Source: Bacteroidales bacterium
GTDB lineage: Bacteria; Bacteroidota; Bacteroidia; Bacteroidales; UBA932
Direction: 5' to 3'
Assembly (NCBI GenBank): GCA_017558775.1
Contig: JAFYTP010000026.1
Coordinates: 1-64,000 of the forward strand
DNA length: 64,000 bases
This document shows positions 33,506 through 41,514 of this stretch, one piece after another (position 1 is the first letter of the stretch; each line of letters begins with the position of its first letter). Below the pieces are notes generated by a model. It was not told the origin of the DNA. It saw only the letters and a program-made list of their open reading frames with translations, and made no database searches. A program made the position numbers and the translations under genes.

Positions 33506-34674
33506 AGGGTGTTCGGTTTTTTCCGTTGTTTTTCCCTCCACTGGAGCGGTGTGCAGCCGTACAGCTGCTTGAACCGGCGGGAGATGCTCTTGGTATCGTT
33601 CTCGCCCATGGACAGGGCGATGGTCATCACCTGCTCGTCGGTTTCCACCAGCTGCTCGGCGAAGTCTTTCAGTTTCAGTTCAGTAATGTATTCGTACAGG
33701 GTCTTTCCCGTGACGTCCTTGAAGCGGCGCTCCAGGAGACGGCGGGACAGGGCGGCCTCGGCCGTCACGTCCGCCACGGAGATCTTCTTGCGCACGTTGC
33801 GGTGGATGAACAGGATGGCGCGGAGAATCTGCTGGTCCTGCGTGGCGAAAGCCGCCGTGGACATCCGGTTCACGATCTTGACCGGCTGCAGGACCACATC
33901 CTTCGCCGGCGCCGTCCGGTCCGCGACCAGGCGCTCCACCAGCGCCGCAACCTGCCGTCCGCCCTCCTCGATATCGACCTGGATGCTGGACAGGGTGGTA
34001 CTGCCCAGACTGCACAGCGTCTCGTCGTTATCGACACCAATCACAGACACTTCCGACGGAATCTTGATGCCGACGGAGTGGCAGGCCTCGATCAGGTTCT
34101 CGCCCTGGTTATCATCGCAGGCCATGATGGCGATGGGCTTCGGGATCATCTGGAGCCACTCGCGCAGCCGGTTCCGCTGGTAGTACCAGACCATGTCGAT
34201 TTCCTGCATCCGGTAGGCGTAGAAGGAGGAGCCGAAGCCGGCCGCCTCCACCTCCCGGCGGAATCCGTCGCAGCGCTCGTCCGACCAGCAGACGTCGTTG
34301 AAGCCGAAGAACCCGAAGTTCTTGAACCCTCTGTCGATGAAGAATCGCGCCGCCATCTGTCCGGTGCCTATGTAGTCGCCCGTGACATTGGGGACCGTGG
34401 CGAACCGCTGCTTGAAGTCCTGGGCGATGACCACGATTCCGTTCTCCGTCAGCGTGCTCAGGTCGTCCGTGGGCTCGAACTGGCCGAGAATCGCGTCCAC
34501 GTCCCACTCCTTCGAAACGCGGAGGAGGCCCTGGATGCCGATTTTGGCCTTATACTCCGGCGGCATCCTTCGCACGATCCACTGCTCCTTGCGGCGGGAA
34601 TAGTCCACGATGCCCGCGAGAAGCTTGTGGGAGAAGGATTCCGTGAAGTCCGATATGATCAGGAGGCGGATCAT
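33502..34674 (-). CDS. XylR-type AraC-family regulator with periplasmic-binding-like sensor
   Basis: 390 aa. Residues about 1-265 form a LacI/ribose-binding-like sugar sensor (GVIKIPSEVSVIGVDNDE-like block near 230; IGTGQMAARFFIDRGFKN at 145). Residues about 285-385 carry two HTH motifs of an AraC domain (ISVADVTAEAALSRRLLERR, and GENDTKSISRRFKQLYGCTP). This is the domain order of XylR-type regulators, which bind a sugar and activate transcription. It is 12 bases downstream of GH20 and is the only regulator in the amino-sugar locus, so it probably controls the divergent region 36763-36975. The true ligand is unknown, perhaps GlcNAc or a chito-oligosaccharide. Confidence 0.86.
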   Translation of the reverse strand: MIRLLIISDFTESFSHKLLAGIVDYSRRKEQWIVRRMPPEYKAKIGIQGLLRVSKEWDVDAILGQFEPTDDLSTLTENGIVVIAQDFKQRFATVPNVTGDYIGTGQMAARFFIDRGFKNFGFFGFNDVCWSDERCDGFRREVEAAGFGSSFYAYRMQEIDMVWYYQRNRLREWLQMIPKPIAIMACDDNQGENLIEACHSVGIKIPSEVSVIGVDNDETLCSLGSTTLSSIQVDIEEGGRQVAALVERLVADRTAPAKDVVLQPVKIVNRMSTAAFATQDQQILRAILFIHRNVRKKISVADVTAEAALSRRLLERRFKDVTGKTLYEYITELKLKDFAEQLVETDEQVMTIALSMGENDTKSISRRFKQLYGCTPLQWREKQRKKPNTL

Positions 34675-34686
34675 CGTCCGGGTCGA

Positions 34687-36762
34687 TTAATGCTTGTGCC
34701 AGCAGATGCCCTTGGATTCGTAGTACGGATACTCGTGGTCCACGACCGTCGAGAAGAAGCGGTTGAAGTCCTCGACGAAAGCCGGATCGTCCGGGGTGGT
34801 CGTCGCGGCCCAGGCGGGATCCGCGTTCCAGCCACGCTCGAACAGGCCGACGGCCTTCGGGAACAGGTAGTAGGTCACGTGGTCGAAGGTCCGGATGGTC
34901 TCGGTCCAGAGCTGTCCCTGCACGCCGATGATGTAAGGCTTGCCCTCGGCGGTCAGGACCGGCTTGCCTTCCCCGGCGGTCGCCAGGTTGGTGGCGGCCC
35001 GTCCCTTGTCGTCCCAGCGGACGGAACGGTAGATGTCGTAGGGGAGGAAGGAGAACGAGCGGCGCTCGTCGATGAATCCGGCCCAGTTGTGACCCCGTTC
35101 GGTCTTGGACGGGTTGTAGGCGAGGTCGAAGTAGGTGTTCGAGGAGTTGGACAGGACCACGGGAACCTGGTCGTTCGCATAGTTGTAAGCGAGCTCGTCG
35201 CGCCCGTGGGAAACGGCCCAGAGGTTCGTGAATGCGAGATTTCTCTTGAGTTTCTCGAAGGTGGCGGGCTCCAGGTGCTGGCCCACTTCCTGCCAGCCGG
35301 CGACCTTCACGCCCTTCGCTTCGGCGATGTCCAGCACGCGGCCGATGAAATAGTCCTTGAGCCAGCCGAGGTCATCCTTTCCGGCCTGTTCCATCAGGGC
35401 CTTGCAGGCGGGAGAACCCACCCAGGCGCCTTCCGGAACCTCGTCACCGCCCACGTGGATGGCCACGAGCGGGGCGCCGGCCTCTTTGTACATCGCGATC
35501 AAGCCGTCAAAGACCTTCTCGATGAAAGCGTAAGTGGACGGTAGCGCGACATTGATCGCGTTGTCGTTGTAATCCTGGACGGACATGTATTCGGAGACAT
35601 CCTCCGGCTCGGACAGGAGATAGGTGCGGTCGCCGGTGGTCCGGGCGCGGTATTCCATCGACTTGATGGCAGCGCGGGAATGGCCGGGCGTGTCGAATTC
35701 GGGAATGACGCTGATGCGGCGCTCCCAGGCGTAGCGGAGGATTTCGATGAAATCGGCCTTGGAATAGTATCCGTTGCCCAGGGTGGCCTTGTCGTTGCGG
35801 TCGGGGGTGACGCAGTAGGTGGGCATCAGGGCGTCGGGCTCGGAGATGGAGCCGTCCTCGTTCAGGACCGGGATGCCGCGGTATGCACCGTAGGAGGTGA
35901 GCTCCGGGAGACCGTCGATGGCCACGCGCCAGCCCTCGTCGTCACCGAGGTGCAGATGCAGGCGGCTGACCTTGTAATGGTCGAGTATGTCAATGAGTTT
36001 CAGAAGGTTGTCCTTCGACGTGAAGTCGCGGCTCACGTCCAGCATCAGGCCTCTGTAGGCAAGGTCGGGCCAGTCTTCGATGACGGCGTTCGGGACCGTA
36101 GCCCCGCCCGCGTTCCGGCGGATATTGTCGATGGTGACGGCGGCATAGTGGGCGCCGTCCTCATCGGCGGCCTCCACCCGGACGTTGCCGTCCAGGACGA
36201 TCCGGTACCAGCCGGGCTGTTTGCCCTCGACGAACTCGGGCTTGATGTCCTTAGGCATTTCCGTCGTCCCTTCCGCCTTTTCCACCTGCTTCAGCCGGGG
36301 AACCATGTCGAACACGTCCGTGGCGACCGGGGTCCAGTCAAAGAGCGTGACCGGCTCCGCGGACTGGAAGGTGTAGTCCACATCGACAGGAACGGGTTTC
36401 TTGCCCTTTTTCTGCAGGTAGAAGCCTTCGGGAGCGCGGAACTGGTTCACGAGCGCCCGGGCCTCATAGCGGAGGACGAGGGACTTTCCCTTCGTGTCCG
36501 CGTCCGGTGCCACCCGGTACAGGGTGCCGCCGAGATGCTCGATGCGGCCTTCGCCTTCCAGGATCTTGACCGGGGTGCGGAACTGGCAGAACCAGAGGGT
36601 CCAGTCCGTTCCCTTGGGAGGATTCTGGATTTCCATCGTATGGACGGTTTTTCCGGTTTCGGGATCTGTGGCTCCCTCGGTCCAAATGACGCGGCAGGGG
36701 GTTGCGCACGCGAGCGTGAGCGCGAACAGTGATAATAAAGAAAATAGCGGTTTGAGACGCAT
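34687..36762 (-). CDS. GH20 beta-N-acetylhexosaminidase lipoprotein
   Basis: 691 aa from ATG 36762; a lipoprotein signal (LALTLAC, Cys20) fits this start. An N-terminal chitobiase-like carbohydrate-binding domain (DWTLWFCQFRTPVK) leads into a GH20b domain and the GH20 barrel: GLMLDVSRDF, HLHLGDDEGWR, then HVGGDEVP with catalytic Asp440-Glu441. It removes terminal GlcNAc (or GalNAc) by substrate-assisted catalysis. It heads the leftward GH20-XylR-phosphatase operon, divergent from the ROK kinase operon. Confidence 0.94.
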   Translation of the reverse strand: MRLKPLFSLLSLFALTLACATPCRVIWTEGATDPETGKTVHTMEIQNPPKGTDWTLWFCQFRTPVKILEGEGRIEHLGGTLYRVAPDADTKGKSLVLRYEARALVNQFRAPEGFYLQKKGKKPVPVDVDYTFQSAEPVTLFDWTPVATDVFDMVPRLKQVEKAEGTTEMPKDIKPEFVEGKQPGWYRIVLDGNVRVEAADEDGAHYAAVTIDNIRRNAGGATVPNAVIEDWPDLAYRGLMLDVSRDFTSKDNLLKLIDILDHYKVSRLHLHLGDDEGWRVAIDGLPELTSYGAYRGIPVLNEDGSISEPDALMPTYCVTPDRNDKATLGNGYYSKADFIEILRYAWERRISVIPEFDTPGHSRAAIKSMEYRARTTGDRTYLLSEPEDVSEYMSVQDYNDNAINVALPSTYAFIEKVFDGLIAMYKEAGAPLVAIHVGGDEVPEGAWVGSPACKALMEQAGKDDLGWLKDYFIGRVLDIAEAKGVKVAGWQEVGQHLEPATFEKLKRNLAFTNLWAVSHGRDELAYNYANDQVPVVLSNSSNTYFDLAYNPSKTERGHNWAGFIDERRSFSFLPYDIYRSVRWDDKGRAATNLATAGEGKPVLTAEGKPYIIGVQGQLWTETIRTFDHVTYYLFPKAVGLFERGWNADPAWAATTTPDDPAFVEDFNRFFSTVVDHEYPYYESKGICWHKH

Positions 36763-36789
36763 GATTGGCCGTTTTTGTGTTTCCGGATT

Positions 36790-36797
36790 CAAAGATG
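36790..36797 (-). promoter_or_regulatory. Weak -7 element for the GH20 operon
   Basis: CATCTTTG on the minus strand, one mismatch to TAnnTTTG, 27 bases before the GH20 ATG. Confidence 0.4.
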
Positions 36798-36811
36798 GGA
36801 AAAAATCGCGT

Positions 36812-36855
36812 TTACGCAAACATTTTGACGCAAATTGTGTGCTCAATTACGCAAA
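36812..36855. promoter_or_regulatory. Three operator-like repeats between divergent promoters
   Basis: TTACGCAAA (36812-36820), TGACGCAAA (36826-36834) and TTACGCAAA (36847-36855) lie in the same orientation, spaced 14 and 21 bases. They sit between the GH20 and ROK promoters, where a shared activator or repressor (the XylR-like protein) would bind. Confidence 0.6.
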
Positions 36856-36883
36856 TATTCGTTTATGCTTGTAAGGATGTATC

Positions 36884-36891
36884 TAATTTTG
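36884..36891 (+). promoter_or_regulatory. Promoter -7 element of the ROK-SusCD operon
   Basis: TAATTTTG matches TAnnTTTG. It gives a message with about 80 bases of A/T-rich leader before the ROK ATG at 36976. Within 36892-36975 I see only A/T-rich sequence without a stable hairpin. Confidence 0.65.
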
Positions 36892-36975
36892 CAAAAAGAA
36901 AGACCGCACAAAGAAAGTTTTTAAAAATTTATAAAAACTAAACACCTAAAGCTTAATTTAAAAACTACAATAAGT

Positions 36976-37803
36976 ATGACGCTCGGCATTGACATTGGAG
37001 GTACCAACCTGAGTTTCGGCCTGGTCGAAAACGGCAAGGTCAAAGAGGGCTTCTCCGTCCCTTCCTTCGCACCTGGCGCTACCCTGAGTGAGACGCTGGA
37101 ATATCTGGCATCCCAGATCCGCAACCTTATCGTCCCGTCCGTGAAAAAGATTGGCATCGGCGTCCCCTCGGTCGTCGACGTGAAGCGGGGAGTCGTCTAT
37201 GACACCCAGAATATCCCGTCCTGGACGGTCGTTCCCCTCAAGGAATACCTGGAGGCGGAGTTCGATGTGCGCGTCGCCGTGAACAACGACGCGAACTGCT
37301 ACGCCCTGGGCGTCTACGGCACCTATCCGGCGGACGCGAAACCGGAGACCCTCGTCGCGATGACCCTCGGCACCGGCCTGGGCATCGGCATCGTGAACGA
37401 AGGCAAGATCTTCAGCGGCGCGAACTGCGGCGCCGGCGAACTGGGCTGCCTCCCGTACCGGGACTCCATCATCGAGGATTTCACCAGCAAGAAATATTTC
37501 ACCAACGCCGGCTGGAACAGCTACCAGGCTTTCAAGGCCGCCGAGGCGGGGGACCCCGCCGCCCTGGCGCTCCTCGAGGAGTTCGGCCGCCATATGGGCG
37601 CCGCCCTCTGCATGGTGATGTACGCCTACGACCCCGACCGTGTCGCCCTCGCCGGCGGCATCGCGAACAACTATCCTTTCTTCCGTCAGGCGATGGAGAC
37701 CTACGTGCGGGAAAACTTCCCGTACCGGAAAGCCGTCGAGCGCCTGACCATCGACATTTGTACCGACAGTAACCTTCCGGTCATCGGAGCAGCATTGCTT
37801 TAA
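36976..37803 (+). CDS. ROK family sugar kinase (glucokinase/N-acetylglucosamine kinase type)
   Basis: 275-aa cytoplasmic kinase. The N-terminal phosphate-binding loop is LGIDIGGTN (Asp6), the catalytic base is Asp105 in NNDANC, and the ATP segment has LGTGLGIGIV. The region where many ROK kinases carry a Cys zinc site reads GAGELGCLP, so only one Cys of the usual set remains. Beside GH20 and an exo-glucosaminidase it most likely phosphorylates GlcNAc or GlcN (or glucose). It opens the rightward operon; the GH2 gene starts 2 bases after its stop. Confidence 0.85.
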   Translation: MTLGIDIGGTNLSFGLVENGKVKEGFSVPSFAPGATLSETLEYLASQIRNLIVPSVKKIGIGVPSVVDVKRGVVYDTQNIPSWTVVPLKEYLEAEFDVRVAVNNDANCYALGVYGTYPADAKPETLVAMTLGTGLGIGIVNEGKIFSGANCGAGELGCLPYRDSIIEDFTSKKYFTNAGWNSYQAFKAAEAGDPAALALLEEFGRHMGAALCMVMYAYDPDRVALAGGIANNYPFFRQAMETYVRENFPYRKAVERLTIDICTDSNLPVIGAALL

Positions 37804-37805
37804 CA

Positions 37806-40307
37806 ATGAAACACATCTGGTTCCTTTCCCTCGCCATGGTCGCAACGCTCGCTTGCGCAAATGAGAAACCCGCCCCCGGCGACCGTCTCGTCCTCGCGGA
37901 CGGATGGACGCTTTCCCGCGACGGCGCAGCCCAGCGCTATGACGCCTCCGTTCCTTCCACCGTCGCCGGCACCCTGAGCGAAGCCGGTTATTTCGGGGAA
38001 GACCTGCTCGTCGGCCGCAACTACGAAAAAGTCGACAAATCGATCTTTGACGATACCTGGACCTATGTCACCACCTTCGCAGGCAAGCCCGCCAAGGGAC
38101 AGCACGCGGAGCTCGTTTTCGACGGTCTGAACTATTACGCGGACGTTTTCCTGAACGGGAAGCAGATCGCGTCGTCGGACACCACCAAGGGTGTCTTCAT
38201 CCGCCGCGCCTATGACGTGACGAAGCTGCTCAAGAACAAGAACAAGCTGGAGGTCAAGCTTCGCCGCGCACAGAATGGGGACCTGAACCACGGTTATGTG
38301 GACTGGAATCCCCGTCCCCTGGACGAGAGCATGGGCATCGTCCGTCCCGTCACGTTGCATACCACGGGCGCCCTCTCCATCGAGGACGTCTACGTAGTCC
38401 CTGACTTGAACGTGGAGAACTTCGAAACGGCCGACCTCTCCGTCCGCGTCACCCTGCGGAACAGAGAGGATCGGCCCATCGAAGGTTCCCTGGTCCTGAA
38501 CCTGCAGGACGCGGAAACGGGAACGTTCCCCGTGGCCCTTGCCGCCGGTGAGACGAAGGACATCACCCTCACCCGCACGGACCTGGCGATGCTGCACATC
38601 GACAATCCGCGTGTGTGGTGGACCTATGACATGGGCACCCCTGAACTGTACAACCTCGCGGTCTGCGTGGAGGTGAATAATGTCGCTTCCGACGTGAAGG
38701 AGACCACCTTCGGCATCCGCAAGATCGAAAGCCGCCTGACGGAGGAAAACTACCGCCAGTTCACCCTGAACGGAAAGGACATCCTGCTGAAGGGCGCCGG
38801 CTGGACCGACGATATCTTCATGCGCGACACCTACGACAGCATCAAGCGTCAGGTGGAGTATGTGATGGACATGAACATGAATCTCATCCGCTTCGAGAAC
38901 ATCTGGGGCATGGAGGATACGGTCTATGACCTCTGCGACGAACTGGGCGTGCTGGCCCTCGTGGGCTTCAGCTGCCAGTGGGAGTGGGAGAACTACTGCG
39001 GCCTGCCGGAGGTGAGCCATTTCGGCTGCATCAACGGCGAGGAAGTCGAGGATCTCGCGGTCCGCTATTTCCATGACCAGGTCGTGCGTCTGCACAACCA
39101 TCCGGCTATCATCGCCTGGCTCACCGGCAGTGACCGGATTCCGAATCCGGGCCTGGAGGAGCGCTACCTGAAGATTTTCGAGAAGGAGGACTACCGTTCC
39201 TATGTGTGCTCCGCGAAGAATATGAAGAGCCTCGCCGGCTGGTCCGGTACCAAGATGGAAGGCCCGTACGAGTATGTGGGTGCCGATTATTGGTATAAGG
39301 ACAAGGAGGCTGGCGGCGCTTTCGGCTGGAACACGGAGACCGGCATCGGCGCGAACCTGCCGCAGCTGGAATCCCTGAAGAGAATGATTCCGGAGGATGC
39401 CCTGTGGCCGCTTTCCGATGCCTGGGACTACCACTGCACGGCTTCCGGTTCCGATATGAACAGCATGAAGCAGCTGCAGGAGGTCATCAACGGCCTGTAC
39501 GGCGGCTTCGACGGCCTGGAGGACTTCGTCCGCAAGGCCCACGCTGTGGACTATGACGGCACCCGCGCGATGTTCGAGGCATTCCGCGTCCGCGTTCCCA
39601 AGGCCACCGGTATCGTCCAGTGGATGCTCAACTCCGCCTGGCCGTCCCTGTACTGGCAGCAGTATGACTGGTACGGCGCTCCGACCGCCGGTTACTACGG
39701 CACCAAGAAGGCTTGCGAGCCCCGCCAGTTGCTATTCGACTACGCCACTCGTAAGGTCTATGCCGTGAATGAGAGCGGCGATGCGGAACCGCGCGCGATG
39801 CGGGCTTCCGTGAAGGTCTTCGACGCCAACTCCCGCCTGATCGGGCAGGAAATCAAGGCCGTGAAGGTGGGCTACCGCGACGTCGTTCCGGTGTTCGACC
39901 TCAAGCGTTTCGACGGCAAGCCGCACTTCGTGGCCCTCACCCTGACGGACGCGAACGGCATCGCCGTGGACAACTTCTATGTCCTCCCGGCGAAGGATAA
40001 CGAGTACAACTGGAAGAAGACCAACTGGTACATCACTCCGATCACCGCCTACGCGGACCTCGGCTTCGCCTTCAAGCAGGACAAGGCCGATGTGGAGATG
40101 ACTGTCGATGGCAACCAGGTCACCCTCGAGAACAAGTCCGGCGTCATCGCCTACATGAACATCCTGAAGGCGAAGGATGCCGCCGGCAACCTCGTGGCTC
40201 CCGCTTACTGGAGTGACAATTTCTTCCCGCTCCTCCCGGGCGAAAAGAAGACCGTCACCTGCAAGACGGACGCGAAGGACATCCATTTTGAACTTGACAG
40301 ACAATAA
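37806..40307 (+). CDS. GH2 exo-beta-D-glucosaminidase-like lipoprotein
   Basis: 833 aa with a lipoprotein signal (LACAN, Cys17). A GH2 jelly roll, an Ig-like domain, a barrel and C-terminal beta domains follow in order. The acid/base position reads AWLTGSDRIP with Asp443, not the N-E pair of galactosidases, and the nucleophile is Glu511 in FGWNTETGIG. These are the features of exo-beta-D-glucosaminidases (CsxA type), which release GlcN from chitosan oligosaccharides. The alkaline phosphatase gene follows after 7 bases. Confidence 0.85.
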   Translation: MKHIWFLSLAMVATLACANEKPAPGDRLVLADGWTLSRDGAAQRYDASVPSTVAGTLSEAGYFGEDLLVGRNYEKVDKSIFDDTWTYVTTFAGKPAKGQHAELVFDGLNYYADVFLNGKQIASSDTTKGVFIRRAYDVTKLLKNKNKLEVKLRRAQNGDLNHGYVDWNPRPLDESMGIVRPVTLHTTGALSIEDVYVVPDLNVENFETADLSVRVTLRNREDRPIEGSLVLNLQDAETGTFPVALAAGETKDITLTRTDLAMLHIDNPRVWWTYDMGTPELYNLAVCVEVNNVASDVKETTFGIRKIESRLTEENYRQFTLNGKDILLKGAGWTDDIFMRDTYDSIKRQVEYVMDMNMNLIRFENIWGMEDTVYDLCDELGVLALVGFSCQWEWENYCGLPEVSHFGCINGEEVEDLAVRYFHDQVVRLHNHPAIIAWLTGSDRIPNPGLEERYLKIFEKEDYRSYVCSAKNMKSLAGWSGTKMEGPYEYVGADYWYKDKEAGGAFGWNTETGIGANLPQLESLKRMIPEDALWPLSDAWDYHCTASGSDMNSMKQLQEVINGLYGGFDGLEDFVRKAHAVDYDGTRAMFEAFRVRVPKATGIVQWMLNSAWPSLYWQQYDWYGAPTAGYYGTKKACEPRQLLFDYATRKVYAVNESGDAEPRAMRASVKVFDANSRLIGQEIKAVKVGYRDVVPVFDLKRFDGKPHFVALTLTDANGIAVDNFYVLPAKDNEYNWKKTNWYITPITAYADLGFAFKQDKADVEMTVDGNQVTLENKSGVIAYMNILKAKDAAGNLVAPAYWSDNFFPLLPGEKKTVTCKTDAKDIHFELDRQ

Positions 40308-40314
40308 TCCTGAT

Positions 40315-41475
40315 ATGAAAAAAGCATTTGCGTTGATTTGGTTGGTGATCGGCGGGTCCGTCTGCGCGTGGGCGCAGACGGACACCGGCCGTGATCTCTC
40401 CAAGTATGCGGACGACAAGTTCCGCGAAGATGACCAGTACCAGGTGGAAACCCCGTACGAAACCGTGAAGGTCAAACAGCCCAAGTCCAAGAAGATCAAG
40501 AACATCATCGTGATGATCGGTGACGGCATGAGCATGGAGGCTGTGAGCGTGGGCTGGACCCTGAACGGCGGACACTTGAATCTCGATAACTTCCCGGTGG
40601 CCGGTTATTCCCGCACCTACTGCGTGGACCGGCTCATCACCGATTCCTGCGCCGGCGGTGCCGCCATCGCGGCCGGCGAGAAGACCAAATACGGCTACAT
40701 CGGCCAGGACAAGGACGGAAATCCGTTCGTGACGCTCCTGCACCGGGCGCAGCAGAAAGGCATGCGCACCGGCCTTGCCGTGACCTGCCGCATCAATGAC
40801 GCCACCCCCGCCGACTTCGTGTGCCATTCTCCGGACCGGCACCTGGAGGCGGAGATCGCCGAGCAGTACGTGAACAGCGGCGTGGACTTCATCACCGGCG
40901 GCGGACGCCAGTTCTGGGATGAGCGCGAGGACGGCCGCAACCTCATCAACGAGATGAAGGCCAAGGGCTATACCTTCGTGGACAACCAGGAAGACTTGAT
41001 GAAGGTCAAGGAAGGACCCCTCGTGGGCCTTTTCGGACCCCTGGACCTGGACCCGGTCCTGGACCGCGGCCCCGTCCTTCCCAACTGCACGGACAAGGCC
41101 CTCGAGCTGCTGGACAACAAGAAGGGTTTCTTCCTGATGATCGAAGGTTCCCAGATTGACGACTGGGCGCACCGCAACAAGGTGGGCCACATGGCCGAGG
41201 AGCTCTTCGACTTTGACAAGTGCATCGGTAAGGTGCTCGAGTTCGCCGAAAAAGACGGCCACACCCTCGTCATCGTGACGGCGGACCACGGCACGGGCGG
41301 ACTCACCCTCGTGGGCGGCAGCCTTGAGGACCGCAGCGTGAAGGTGCACTTCTCCACGAAGGGCCACCACGGCATCGTGGTCCCGGTCTTTGCCTACGGC
41401 CCGCACGCCGAGGACTTCGTGGGCGTGTACGAGAACGCCGAGTTGTCCCAGAAGATCTTCAAACTCTTGAAATAA
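40315..41475 (+). CDS. Alkaline phosphatase, secreted
   Basis: 386 aa from ATG 40315, which begins a signal peptide (about 1-22, AWAQ); the longer frame upstream lies inside the GH2 gene. Metal ligands and nucleophile are present: VMIGDGMS, Ser111 in TDSCAGGAA, EGSQIDDWAHRN, TADHGTGG and GHHG. The residue after the nucleophile is Cys where Ala is usual. It hydrolyses phosphate monoesters in the periplasm or at the surface. Placed between the exo-glucosaminidase and SusC1, it may dephosphorylate the glycan taken up. SusC1 begins 39 bases downstream with no promoter seen. Confidence 0.88.
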   Translation: MKKAFALIWLVIGGSVCAWAQTDTGRDLSKYADDKFREDDQYQVETPYETVKVKQPKSKKIKNIIVMIGDGMSMEAVSVGWTLNGGHLNLDNFPVAGYSRTYCVDRLITDSCAGGAAIAAGEKTKYGYIGQDKDGNPFVTLLHRAQQKGMRTGLAVTCRINDATPADFVCHSPDRHLEAEIAEQYVNSGVDFITGGGRQFWDEREDGRNLINEMKAKGYTFVDNQEDLMKVKEGPLVGLFGPLDLDPVLDRGPVLPNCTDKALELLDNKKGFFLMIEGSQIDDWAHRNKVGHMAEELFDFDKCIGKVLEFAEKDGHTLVIVTADHGTGGLTLVGGSLEDRSVKVHFSTKGHHGIVVPVFAYGPHAEDFVGVYENAELSQKIFKLLK

Positions 41476-41514
41476 GAACCAATTCTTTCAACCAATTCAT
41501 TAAACCAACTTTTC

